Assembly (NCBI GenBank): GCA_900546385.1
Contig: URCT01000116.1
Coordinates: forward strand, 1-7,667
Reading direction: 5' to 3'
Length of the DNA stretch: 7,667 bases
From: an uncultured Eubacteriales bacterium
GTDB lineage: Bacteria; Bacillota; Clostridia; Oscillospirales; CAG-382
Below are positions 1 to 6,152 of the stretch, one piece after another. The notes under the pieces were generated by a model that worked only from the letters and a program-made list of their open reading frames with translations, made no database searches and had not been told where the DNA came from. Position 1 is the stretch's first letter; each line of letters starts with the position of its first letter. A program made the translations under genes and the position numbers.

Positions 1-115
1 CGTTTGTTTCGCTGAAATCATAAAGGAAATCCTTTGGTGCGTCAGCAAAGCATACTGTTAGAAGCGCAGCACACACCACTGCAAAGAAAAAAGGAAGCAA
101 AAAACGTTTTTTCAT
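1..115 (-). CDS. Secreted protein of unknown function, N-terminal fragment
   Basis: Only the first 38 codons are inside the window; the gene runs off the left edge. The visible part is a typical export signal: a basic start (MKKR), a hydrophobic core at about residues 5-23, and an Ala-Asp-Ala at 24-26 that would suit signal peptidase I, followed by a polar stretch beginning PKDFLYDF. A cysteine at 22 is preceded by LTV, which is a poor lipobox, so a lipoprotein is less likely. A purine-rich GAAGGGATGG precedes the ATG and could serve as ribosome site. The gene diverges from the AraC-type regulator, an arrangement often seen when the regulator controls its neighbour. The mature protein cannot be identified from this fragment. 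Confidence 0.75.
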   Translation of the reverse strand, partial: MKKRFLLPFFFAVVCAALLTVCFADAPKDFLYDFSETN

Positions 116-150
116 GTCTATCCATCCCTTCGGCTGATTCTTATAGGAAT

Positions 151-179
151 ATTATAGCACGAGCCGCGGTTAAAATAAA
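151..179 (-). promoter_or_regulatory. Promoter of the secreted-protein gene (sigma-A, extended -10)
   Basis: Read on the minus strand, a perfect TATAAT (151-156) is preceded by TGC, giving an extended -10 (TGCTATAAT). The -35 position 17 bases upstream (174-179) reads TTTATT, a weak match that overlaps the left arm of an inverted repeat. Transcription would start near 144, about 30 bases before the ATG. An extended -10 commonly compensates for a weak -35. Called by eye. Confidence 0.6.
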
Positions 180-191
180 TGACTTATTTTA
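171..191. repeat. 8-bp perfect inverted repeat between divergent promoters
   Basis: TAAAATAA (171-178) and TTATTTTA (184-191) are perfect inverted copies separated by ATGAC. The left arm overlaps the weak -35 of the leftward promoter, and the right arm ends 17 bases before the -35 of the rightward promoter. This placement suits a binding site for a dimeric regulator acting on both genes. The AT-rich sequence could instead just favour promoter melting or act as an UP-type element. Confidence 0.5.
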
Positions 192-208
192 GCATGACAC
201 ATAAAAAG

Positions 209-237
209 TTGACAATTTTTGATATTTGTGCTATAAT
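209..237 (+). promoter_or_regulatory. Consensus sigma-A promoter of the AraC-family regulator gene
   Basis: TTGACA (209-214) and TATAAT (232-237) both match the consensus perfectly and are separated by the ideal 17 bases. TGC before the TATAAT also makes an extended -10. Transcription would start near 244. That puts an ATG at 249 only about five bases into the message, which argues for the ATG at 270 as the translation start. A promoter this strong usually needs repression rather than activation to be controlled. Confidence 0.85.
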
Positions 238-241
238 CCTT

Positions 242-254
242 ATGCATAATGCAT
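242..254. promoter_or_regulatory. 13-bp palindrome at the predicted transcription start (possible operator)
   Basis: ATGCAT-A-ATGCAT is a perfect inverted repeat around one central base. It overlaps a second perfect palindrome, TTATGCATAA (240-249). It covers the predicted +1 of the regulator gene, a common place for a repressor to block transcription. That it is an operator is inferred; no bound protein is known. Confidence 0.35.
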
Positions 255-269
255 GAAAGGCGGCAGGGT

Positions 270-1346
270 ATGAACGAAAATGTTATGACAAACTTAGTTG
301 GGATAAAATATGCCAAGTACGAAATGTATGTCGATTTAGACGGAGAATCCCCTGAAACCATACTTGCTTTTCTCGAAGAACGCGCCCGAACGCTCGATGA
401 CCGGGGTGCGGCACCGACGCTGTTTCTGTCGGATTTCTGTTTTGATCCGCATATTGCTGCAACAACCAACAACATTGTGCGAAACAACGCTGTGGTATAT
501 CACAACCACGATTTTGTCGAATTAAACTATGTTTTGCGCGGAACGGTTACGGAATATGTGAACCACGTACCGGTCGTTTTGAAAGAAAATGAGCTGTTAT
601 TCATGACGCCGGGCGTTTATCATTCCTGCTATCCATGCGCCGGTGCAAAAGGCTTTAATATCATCTTACGAAAGGAATGGCTTGACCGCTTTCAGACGGA
701 GCTTCGTGAACACCGCGCGGAGCATTTTCTAAACCGCATGGATAAGAAAAACGGCTGGCTCATCTTTAATACGTTGTCCGGCAATGTTCCGGAATATATT
801 GCCGCGCTTTTGAAATGCAACCCTTCTGTCGCAATGGAGGCACTGGAAAAAGAAGCCTTAGCAAAGCTGATATTACTCGGTCTAAACGCGTGCCGCCCCC
901 AAGAGAATGCGACAAGCACCGGTCAAGAACGCCGCAAGGCAGTCAATGCCGAAGAGATTCTAAACTATATTGCACAGAATTTTGCCACTGCCACGCTGTC
1001 CGGTACGGCCGCGCATTTCGGCTACACGCCTGAACATCTGCACCGCATTATCAAAAAACAGACCGGCAACGGCTTTTCGGTCTTTCAGCTCTCGGCGCGT
1101 ATGTCCAAAGCAGCCTATCTCTTGTCCGAAACAAACATTCCGATCCACCGGATAGCCTGTATGCTCGGCCTTTCCGGCTCGGAATACTTTTGCCGTATGT
1201 TCAAAAAATATACCGGCGTTTCTCCGCGTGAATACCGAAAATCCACACAGGCTTCCTCCGATTATCCGCCAAAAAAGATGCCGGTGATCCAGACCGAAAA
1301 CAAGGTGCAGAATATCAGCGTCAAAAACGCAGCCGGCAATGCATGA
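270..1346 (+). CDS. AraC-family transcriptional regulator with N-terminal cupin domain
   Basis: A 358-residue DNA-binding regulator. Residues about 70-145 look like the AraC-type cupin ligand-binding domain (HNHDFVELNYVLRG, then LLFMTPGVYHS). Residues about 228-323 carry the paired helix-turn-helix of the family, ending in the signature around FCRMFKKYTGVSPREYR. Such proteins usually sense a small molecule, often a sugar, and act on a neighbouring gene; the divergent secreted-protein gene is the natural candidate. The ATG at 270 is preferred over the in-frame ATG at 249 because AAAGGCGG lies six bases ahead of it and the predicted transcript starts near 244. After the DNA-binding domain there is an unusual tail of about 35 residues. 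Its last 28 codons are antisense to the end of spmB, and no terminator is seen after the stop. Confidence 0.9.
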   Translation: MNENVMTNLVGIKYAKYEMYVDLDGESPETILAFLEERARTLDDRGAAPTLFLSDFCFDPHIAATTNNIVRNNAVVYHNHDFVELNYVLRGTVTEYVNHVPVVLKENELLFMTPGVYHSCYPCAGAKGFNIILRKEWLDRFQTELREHRAEHFLNRMDKKNGWLIFNTLSGNVPEYIAALLKCNPSVAMEALEKEALAKLILLGLNACRPQENATSTGQERRKAVNAEEILNYIAQNFATATLSGTAAHFGYTPEHLHRIIKKQTGNGFSVFQLSARMSKAAYLLSETNIPIHRIACMLGLSGSEYFCRMFKKYTGVSPREYRKSTQASSDYPPKKMPVIQTENKVQNISVKNAAGNA

Positions 1347-1786
1347 CGTGTCCGGCGAATGCCAACCGCGCCGAAATACATACTGAGCGTATAAAGGATT
1401 GTATCGGAGGAACCCATAAGTACCGATGCCGCCCGTCCCACAAAGCTTTCCGGCCCTTGTTCGGCGAACAGCTCGTTGATCATGGCGGTTGCAGCACTAC
1501 CGGAAATCGGCCGCATGAATATCACCGGCAGCATCGAAGCCGGAATACCAAACGGGCGAAGCAAGTACGCGCCAAAGCCGCATAAGAGCTTTAACGCACC
1601 GCTTGCGGCAAACATCCGTGTGGCGCATATGAGCATAATAAGGCTCGGCAAAATCCGTATGCTTGTCGCAAAACCTTCTCTTGCACCCCTTATGAATTCA
1701 TCGCCCAAATTTTCATGAGAAAAGAGCATGGCCGCTCCGGCAAGCGCAAGGATCATCGGAACGGCATAAACACCGAGTGCAGGCAT
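1262..1786 (-). CDS. spmB: Spore maturation protein B (SpmB)
   Basis: A 174-residue multi-pass membrane protein, close to the length of Bacillus subtilis SpmB. Family features are visible: RILPSLI at 44-50, RPISGSAA at 92-99, and the stretch from GSSDT (125-129) to RRTRHAL (144-150), which matches the SpmB half of the nucleoside-recognition (Gate-type) family. In B. subtilis, SpmA and SpmB are needed for full dehydration of the spore core and hence heat resistance; the molecular activity is not settled. The start has AAGGAG six bases upstream. The gene begins 19 bases after the spmA stop, so the two are surely cotranscribed. Its 3' end overlaps the convergent regulator gene by 85 bases, and no terminator was found beyond it. 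Confidence 0.92.
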   Translation of the reverse strand: MPALGVYAVPMILALAGAAMLFSHENLGDEFIRGAREGFATSIRILPSLIMLICATRMFAASGALKLLCGFGAYLLRPFGIPASMLPVIFMRPISGSAATAMINELFAEQGPESFVGRAASVLMGSSDTILYTLSMYFGAVGIRRTRHALPAAFLTLIFCTLFSVWITGIFFGG

Positions 1787-1805
1787 GGCTTTCTCCTTTT
1801 TTCAT

Positions 1806-2387
1806 TTAATGAAACACTTTGGCAAGCAGTTTGCAAACCACAACGGAAAATAAGACGGTCGCCGTCATGCAGATCCACACCGGCACCAAAATTTCAAAGG
1901 GAGAAGCCGAACCGTGTGCCGTGCGCAAAGCGCCTAAGCTCGTCGGAATCAACTGAAACGGCACGGTGGCGGCGACGGCAAACATAACCATATCGTCATT
2001 TGCGGTGTCGGGTGAGGGAAGTCCGCATTTTTTTAAGGATTCCATCGCACGGATACCGATCGGCAAGGCGGCATTTCCAAGACCGAGAAAATTTGCACTG
2101 TAATCCGCGGCAATGTCGTTTAACGCCGCGCTTTGCCGTGCTTTTTTTGTATAGATGCATGAAAGAAACGGCTTTAGAAGACCGGTAAGCGCCCGTGTAA
2201 ATCCGGCACGATCCAACGTTCGGATAAGGCCGCTCCACAGACACATCATGCCCAAAAGAGACAGCGATAGGTTTACTGCTTCACCGGCACCGTCCAAAGC
2301 CGCGCGGCACACCTCCGCCATGTTACCGCTGACACTTGCGCAGGCAAACGCGCTTAGAACCAAAACAGCAAATATTTTCCCGAGCAT
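1806..2387 (-). CDS. spmA: Spore maturation protein A (SpmA)
   Basis: A 193-residue hydrophobic membrane protein, near the 196 residues of B. subtilis SpmA. The diagnostic segment is ANFLGLGNAALPIGIRAM at about residues 98-115, with several membrane helices (about 4-20, 35-55, 135-155, 165-188). It is the SpmA half of the nucleoside-recognition family and works with SpmB in spore core dehydration in the developing spore. The ATG follows GGGAG at suitable spacing. It is first in the spmA-spmB operon and lies downstream of a good sigma-E-like promoter, which fits mother-cell expression. The amidase gene diverges from it. Confidence 0.93.
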   Translation of the reverse strand: MLGKIFAVLVLSAFACASVSGNMAEVCRAALDGAGEAVNLSLSLLGMMCLWSGLIRTLDRAGFTRALTGLLKPFLSCIYTKKARQSAALNDIAADYSANFLGLGNAALPIGIRAMESLKKCGLPSPDTANDDMVMFAVAATVPFQLIPTSLGALRTAHGSASPFEILVPVWICMTATVLFSVVVCKLLAKVFH

Positions 2388-2418
2388 AGAAAAACTCCCG
2401 ATTTGTTCGATTTGCTCT

Positions 2419-2447
2419 ATTTTATGGCTTTACAGGCTTCAATATGA
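2419..2447 (-). promoter_or_regulatory. Candidate sigma-E (mother-cell) promoter of spmAB
   Basis: On the minus strand TCATATT (2441-2447) is followed after 14 bases by CATAAAAT (2419-2426). The B. subtilis sigma-E consensus as I recall it is KMATATT, 14-15 bases, CATACAHT, so only one -10 base differs. Transcription would start near 2412, about 25 bases ahead of the spmA ATG. B. subtilis spmAB is also under sigma-E, which supports the call. Confidence 0.7.
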
Positions 2448-2452
2448 CCGTT

Positions 2453-2480
2453 CACCAAAGAAAAGGCTGCTGCATACACT
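2453..2480 (+). promoter_or_regulatory. Candidate sigma-K or sigma-E promoter of the amidase gene
   Basis: CATACACT (2473-2480) fits the sigma-E -10 consensus exactly and fits the sigma-K form CATANNNTA except for its last base (G). CACC (2453-2456) lies 16 bases upstream, the position and pattern (mACm) of a sigma-K -35. No good sigma-E -35 is present at 14-15 bases, so sigma-K is favoured. Transcription would start near 2487, and AGGAGG follows at 2513. Confidence 0.5.
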
Positions 2481-2525
2481 GAAACTGTAAACCGAAACAC
2501 GCAATGAACCATAGGAGGAACTGCT

Positions 2526-3296
2526 ATGCCATCCATCTTTTTAAGTCCGTCTGCACAAGAATACAATTCCTATTATGACAATTCCGGTAGTGAAGAATAT
2601 TACATGAATCTCATCGCCGATGCCATGGAGCCGTATCTTGATGCGTCCGGCATTTCTTTCACACGCAACAACCCGAATAACACGCTTTCGCAGATCATCC
2701 GCGAATCCAATGCCGGCAACTACGACCTGCACCTTGCGCTGCACTCTAACGCCGCACCCGAATATTTGGCAGGCCGCCTTACCGGGCCGGACTTCTATTA
2801 TTACACACGCAGCTCTGCCGGCAGAACCGCCGCCACCGTCCTTGCCGACAACTACCGAAAGATTTATCCCGATCCGTCGAAGGTCACCATTATGCCGACC
2901 TCGGCACTTGCAGAGGTGACACGCACCAATGCACCGGCGGTTCTTGCCGAGCTTGCCTACCATGACAACCCGACCGATGCCGAATGGCTCAAAAACAACA
3001 TTCGTCCCATTGCCCGCAATCTGGTGCAGGGACTGACGCAGTATTTCGATATCCCGTTTGTTGATCTGCCGACGACCGGAACGCCGTCCGACAGCACAAA
3101 CGCCACCGTTATCACCGAACGCGACCGTCTCAACATTCGCCGTTATCCGACACTGGAGAGCGAAGTGCTCACCCAAGCACCCAAAGGCGCGCGCATGACC
3201 GCCTATTGCCTGTCGGGCGAATGGTATGTCGTCGATTATGACGGCGTTCTCGGCTTTGCCTATTCCGAGTATGTGGCAACCGACAGCGGTTTTTAA
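2526..3296 (+). CDS. N-acetylmuramoyl-L-alanine amidase (Amidase_3-like) with SH3 domain
   Basis: A 256-residue putative zinc amidase that would cleave the bond between muramic acid and the stem peptide in peptidoglycan. Residues 3-175 form the catalytic domain; residues about 192-250 form a bacterial SH3 domain (TERDRLNIRRYPTLESEVL to GFAYSEYV), likely binding the cell wall. The usual zinc motif DPGHGG is replaced by SPSAQEYN (7-14), so the first His is missing. The other expected residues are present: Glu23/24, His73 in LHSNA, and catalytic Glu142 in AELAYHDN. His69 or His146 might replace the missing ligand. The SPSxQ form is, as I recall, common in Clostridia. There is no signal peptide or membrane segment, so the product should stay in the cytoplasm until lysis. 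Start chosen by AGGAGG at 2513-2518, seven bases ahead. Confidence 0.85.
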   Translation: MPSIFLSPSAQEYNSYYDNSGSEEYYMNLIADAMEPYLDASGISFTRNNPNNTLSQIIRESNAGNYDLHLALHSNAAPEYLAGRLTGPDFYYYTRSSAGRTAATVLADNYRKIYPDPSKVTIMPTSALAEVTRTNAPAVLAELAYHDNPTDAEWLKNNIRPIARNLVQGLTQYFDIPFVDLPTTGTPSDSTNATVITERDRLNIRRYPTLESEVLTQAPKGARMTAYCLSGEWYVVDYDGVLGFAYSEYVATDSGF

Positions 3297-3319
3297 CAGA
3301 TTATACCGGTACACACAAA

Positions 3320-3347
3320 ATGCCGCCCGAAATGGGTGGCATTTTTT
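3320..3347 (+). terminator. Intrinsic terminator of the amidase gene
   Basis: ATGCCGCCC (3320-3328) pairs with GGGTGGCAT (3334-3342), with one G-T pair, around a five-base loop GAAAT. Six T residues (3342-3347) follow. It sits 24 bases after the amidase stop and separates that transcript from the ATPase gene. Confidence 0.88.
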
Positions 3348-3385
3348 CGCACGATGGATTTGCTGTTGCGGCGTGTTTCTTTTAT

Positions 3386-3415
3386 TCATATTCCGCTCTC
3401 TCTGCCTCATAAACT
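3386..3415 (+). promoter_or_regulatory. Candidate sigma-E (mother-cell) promoter of the Ca2+-type ATPase gene
   Basis: TCATATT (3386-3392), 15 bases, then CATAAACT (3408-3415). This matches the recalled sigma-E consensus at all but one -10 base and has the same -35 as the spmAB promoter. CATAAACTA also fits the sigma-K -10 form. Transcription would start near 3423, after the amidase terminator and just before the ribosome site at 3433. No convincing sigma-A promoter was found in this gap. Confidence 0.65.
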
Positions 3416-3432
3416 AAACAGAAAAAAGCTTC

Positions 3433-3449
3433 AGGGAGGAATTGGATTG
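3433..3449 (+). promoter_or_regulatory. Ribosome binding site that sets a TTG start
   Basis: AGGGAGGA (3433-3440) lies six bases before an in-frame TTG at 3447. A second, weaker option is AAAGGAG (3465-3471) five bases before a GTG at 3477. The TTG is preferred because the residues it adds (FFAAKGAAVLKYLETD) align with the usual N-terminus of this ATPase family. Confidence 0.75.
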
Positions 3450-6074
3450 CTATTTTTTGCGGCAAAAGGAGCGGCAGTGTTAAAATACTTGGAAACCGAT
3501 GAAAAGCAGGGCTTATCCGAACGGACAGCCGTCGGCAGAATCGGGCAATACGGGGAAAACCGGTTGCGCGAAGCAAAAAAAACATCATTTTTTCAGAAAT
3601 TTATCCGTCAGTTTGCCGACGTAATGGTGCTCATTCTTTTGGCAGCTGCCGCGATTTCGTTTGTGCTTGCGCTTCTCGGCGGAGAAAAAGCCGATTTTTT
3701 TGAACCGATTCTGATTTTAGTGATCGTCGTGTGCAATGCCGTCATCGGCGTTATGCAGGAAAACAAAGCGGAAAAAGCGTTGGAGGCCTTGAACAGTTTA
3801 GCCGCACCGCTTGCCAAAGTCATTCGGGACGGCAAGGAAAAGCGCATCGACGCGGCAAGCCTTGTCCCGGGCGACATTCTTTGCATCGAAAGCGGCGACA
3901 TTCTTCCGGCTGACGCACGTTTGCTGGAATGCTCCGGCTTAAAGTGCGACGAATCGGCTTTATCGGGCGAATCAGTATCGGCTGAAAAAAACGCCGATGC
4001 GGTTCTCCCGGAAAATGCGCCGATCGCCGAATGCTGCAACATGGTCTTTTCCGGCTGCAGCGTTCGCACCGGAACCGGAAAAGCAGTCGTTACGGCGACC
4101 GGCATGGATACGGAGGTCGGTAAAATCGCGCATCTGCTGGATTCAGCAAAAGCCGAACAGACGCCGTTGCAGGCACGGCTTGCCCGTTTGGGCAGCACGC
4201 TCGGCCTTGTCGCCATCGTTGCCTGCGGCATTATTTTCGGCGTCGGCTTGGCAAGCGGTATCCCGGCGCTTGAAATCTTTATGACCTCCGTATCGCTTGC
4301 CGTTTCAGCGATTCCGGAGGGCTTGCCGGCCATTGTCACCATCGTGCTCGCCATGGGCGTGGAACGCATGGCAAAACGCAATGCACTCATTCGCCATCTG
4401 CCGGCGGTCGAAACGCTTGGCAGTGCGTCGGTCATCTGCACCGACAAAACCGGCACGTTAACGCAAAACCGCATGACCTTGACTGCGCTGTACACCGATG
4501 CCGAAAAGAAGCTCGTTTCGATATCCGAACAAAAACCGAAATGCTCCGAAATCGGTGCAAAATTGCTGTTTTACGCCGCTTTATGCTGCAACGGAACAGT
4601 CATACGCGACGCTTCCGGCGAAAAATACAGCGGAGATCCGACGGAAACCGCTATTTTAGCAGCAGCGGGACGTGTCGGCAGCTTGCCGCAGAATGCGTCG
4701 GAAACCTGTCCGCGCCTTGCCGAATTGCCGTTTGATTCCGACCGAAAACGCATGACCGTCTTGTGCCGGATAGAAGGGAAGCTCTTTGCCATTGTTAAAG
4801 GCTCATTTGACGGGATGATGCCGTTATTCCGTTCGGGTGATATGACCGCAGCGGAAAAAGCCGCAAGAGAAATGGGAGAGAACGCTCTTCGTGTTTTAGC
4901 GGTCGGTTACAAAGAATTGCCGTTTTTGCCGAAAAAGCCGCTCGAACACATGGCGGAAATTGAGAATAACCTCATTTTTGTCGGCCTTGTCGGCATGATT
5001 GATCCGCCGCGCAAAGAAGCCGCCGAAGCCGTTGCACTCTGCAAAAAAGCCGGCATCCGGCCGATCCTCATCACCGGCGATCAACTGACGACCGCCAAAG
5101 CGATTGCCAAAGAGACCGGCATATTAGAGGATGCCCAAAAGGCACTTACCGGTGCCGAGCTTTCCGAGCTTGATGATGCGGCACTGGCGGAACGCGTCGA
5201 AGACGTGAATGTCTATGCCCGGGTTTCGCCGGGAGATAAGCTGCGGATCGTAAAAGCCTTGCAGGCGCGCGGCAAGGTAGTTGCCATGACCGGCGACGGC
5301 GTGAACGATGCACCGGCCTTGGGTGCGGCCGATATCGGCTGCGCCATGGGAAAAACGGGCACGGACGTGGCCAAAGGTGCTTCGGATATGATTTTTACCG
5401 ACGATAATTTTGCAACGGTTGTCGAAGCTGTGCGGGAAGGGCGGGGGATCTACGCCAATATCCGCAAGGTCGTAGCGTTTCTTCTCGGAACGAATATCGG
5501 AGAAGTCATCACCGTGTTTGCCGCCATGATTTTATGGCGCAAAATGCCGCTTATCTCCATGCAGTTATTGTGGATCAACCTTGTTACCGACGGAATGCCG
5601 GCCGTTGCTCTCGGCATGGAAAAAGTGGAAAACGAGGTCATGAGTGAACCACCAAAGCCGCGCGAGGAAGGCATTTTTGCGCACGGTTTGGGGCTTCGTG
5701 TGGTGATTCAGGGCATAATGTTCGGCTTTTTGACTCTGTTAGGCTTTTATATTGCCGAAAAAGCTGTCGGCCTTGAGGGCGGTCGGACGCTTGCGTTTAT
5801 GATTCTTTCGCTGTCGCAGATCGTGCAGGCGTATAATATGCGTTCGGAAAGGTCATTGTTCCGCATCGGCATTTTTACCAACAAAAAGTTAAATGGCGCT
5901 GCAGGCCTATCGGTTTTACTTGTTGCTATGGTGTTGTTTACGCATTTGCGTACTTTGTTCGGACTTGTGGTTTTGCCGGTGAAGCTGTATCTTCTTGGTA
6001 CAGGTCTGATACTTGTTCCGTTTGCAGTGATGGAAATATCAAAGGCTTTGCGGCGGTGGATGAAACGAAAATAA
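3447..6074 (+). CDS. Cation-transporting P-type ATPase, Ca2+-type (P2A-like)
   Basis: An 875-residue (TTG start) ten-helix membrane pump that uses ATP to move a cation, most likely Ca2+, out of the cytoplasm. Visible parts: actuator-domain SGES at 173-176; PEGLP at 290-294 in helix 4; phosphorylated Asp333 in DKTGT; KGS at 451-453 in the nucleotide domain; TGDGVNDAP at 615-623. Calcium ligands of animal SERCA are kept at Glu291, Asn683, Glu686, Asn711, Thr714 and Asp715, but the SERCA Glu908 position is Gln791. This suggests an intact site II and an altered site I, so perhaps one Ca2+ per cycle. B. subtilis has a related pump, YloB, expressed in sporulation. The upstream ATG at 3336 would lie inside the terminator and before the promoter, so it is rejected. 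Mn2+ or another cation cannot be excluded. Confidence 0.92.
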   Translation: MLFFAAKGAAVLKYLETDEKQGLSERTAVGRIGQYGENRLREAKKTSFFQKFIRQFADVMVLILLAAAAISFVLALLGGEKADFFEPILILVIVVCNAVIGVMQENKAEKALEALNSLAAPLAKVIRDGKEKRIDAASLVPGDILCIESGDILPADARLLECSGLKCDESALSGESVSAEKNADAVLPENAPIAECCNMVFSGCSVRTGTGKAVVTATGMDTEVGKIAHLLDSAKAEQTPLQARLARLGSTLGLVAIVACGIIFGVGLASGIPALEIFMTSVSLAVSAIPEGLPAIVTIVLAMGVERMAKRNALIRHLPAVETLGSASVICTDKTGTLTQNRMTLTALYTDAEKKLVSISEQKPKCSEIGAKLLFYAALCCNGTVIRDASGEKYSGDPTETAILAAAGRVGSLPQNASETCPRLAELPFDSDRKRMTVLCRIEGKLFAIVKGSFDGMMPLFRSGDMTAAEKAAREMGENALRVLAVGYKELPFLPKKPLEHMAEIENNLIFVGLVGMIDPPRKEAAEAVALCKKAGIRPILITGDQLTTAKAIAKETGILEDAQKALTGAELSELDDAALAERVEDVNVYARVSPGDKLRIVKALQARGKVVAMTGDGVNDAPALGAADIGCAMGKTGTDVAKGASDMIFTDDNFATVVEAVREGRGIYANIRKVVAFLLGTNIGEVITVFAAMILWRKMPLISMQLLWINLVTDGMPAVALGMEKVENEVMSEPPKPREEGIFAHGLGLRVVIQGIMFGFLTLLGFYIAEKAVGLEGGRTLAFMILSLSQIVQAYNMRSERSLFRIGIFTNKKLNGAAGLSVLLVAMVLFTHLRTLFGLVVLPVKLYLLGTGLILVPFAVMEISKALRRWMKRK

Positions 6075-6077
6075 CGC

Positions 6078-6117
6078 AAAAAGGTCTTGCAATCCTATCA
6101 GATTACAAGACCTTTTT
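6078..6117. terminator. Palindromic terminator shared by convergent genes
   Basis: AAAAAGGTCTTG (6078-6089) is a perfect inverted copy of CAAGACCTTTTT (6106-6117). The stem can extend inward by AATC/GATT after one mismatch, leaving a six-base loop. The flanking A and T runs let it act in both directions. It lies three bases after the ATPase stop and 35 bases beyond the end of the opposing 181-residue gene. Confidence 0.85.
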
Positions 6118-6152
6118 CGATTAAGTTGTAAACTTGCAAGGCTTATACTAAG

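Noticed and set aside
249..269. ATG 249 as start of the AraC-type regulator
   Set aside because: It would be only about five bases into the predicted transcript and has no ribosome site, whereas ATG 270 has AAAGGCGG ahead of it.
1195..1261. Possible spmB terminator inside the regulator gene (T run near 1204-1210 on the minus strand)
   Set aside because: The only stem before the T run is about three base pairs, too weak to call.
3360..3396. Sigma-A promoter for the ATPase (TTGCTG or TTGCGG with 17-base spacing)
   Set aside because: The matching -10 positions read TATTCA or TATTCC, poor fits; the sigma-E-like site is much better.
2541..3410. 289-codon open frame antisense to the amidase
   Set aside because: It is a shadow of the amidase gene. 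Its product is rich in Arg, Cys, Gly and Val without a recognisable domain, and it crosses the terminator and the ATPase promoter region.
3336..3446. Upstream extension of the ATPase reading frame from ATG 3336
   Set aside because: The ATG lies inside the amidase terminator hairpin and before the promoter, has no ribosome site, and encodes residues unlike the family N-terminus.
3608..4495. 295-codon open frame antisense to the ATPase
   Set aside because: Low-complexity Ser/Ala/Thr-rich product opposite a strongly conserved ATPase; no ribosome site or promoter seen.
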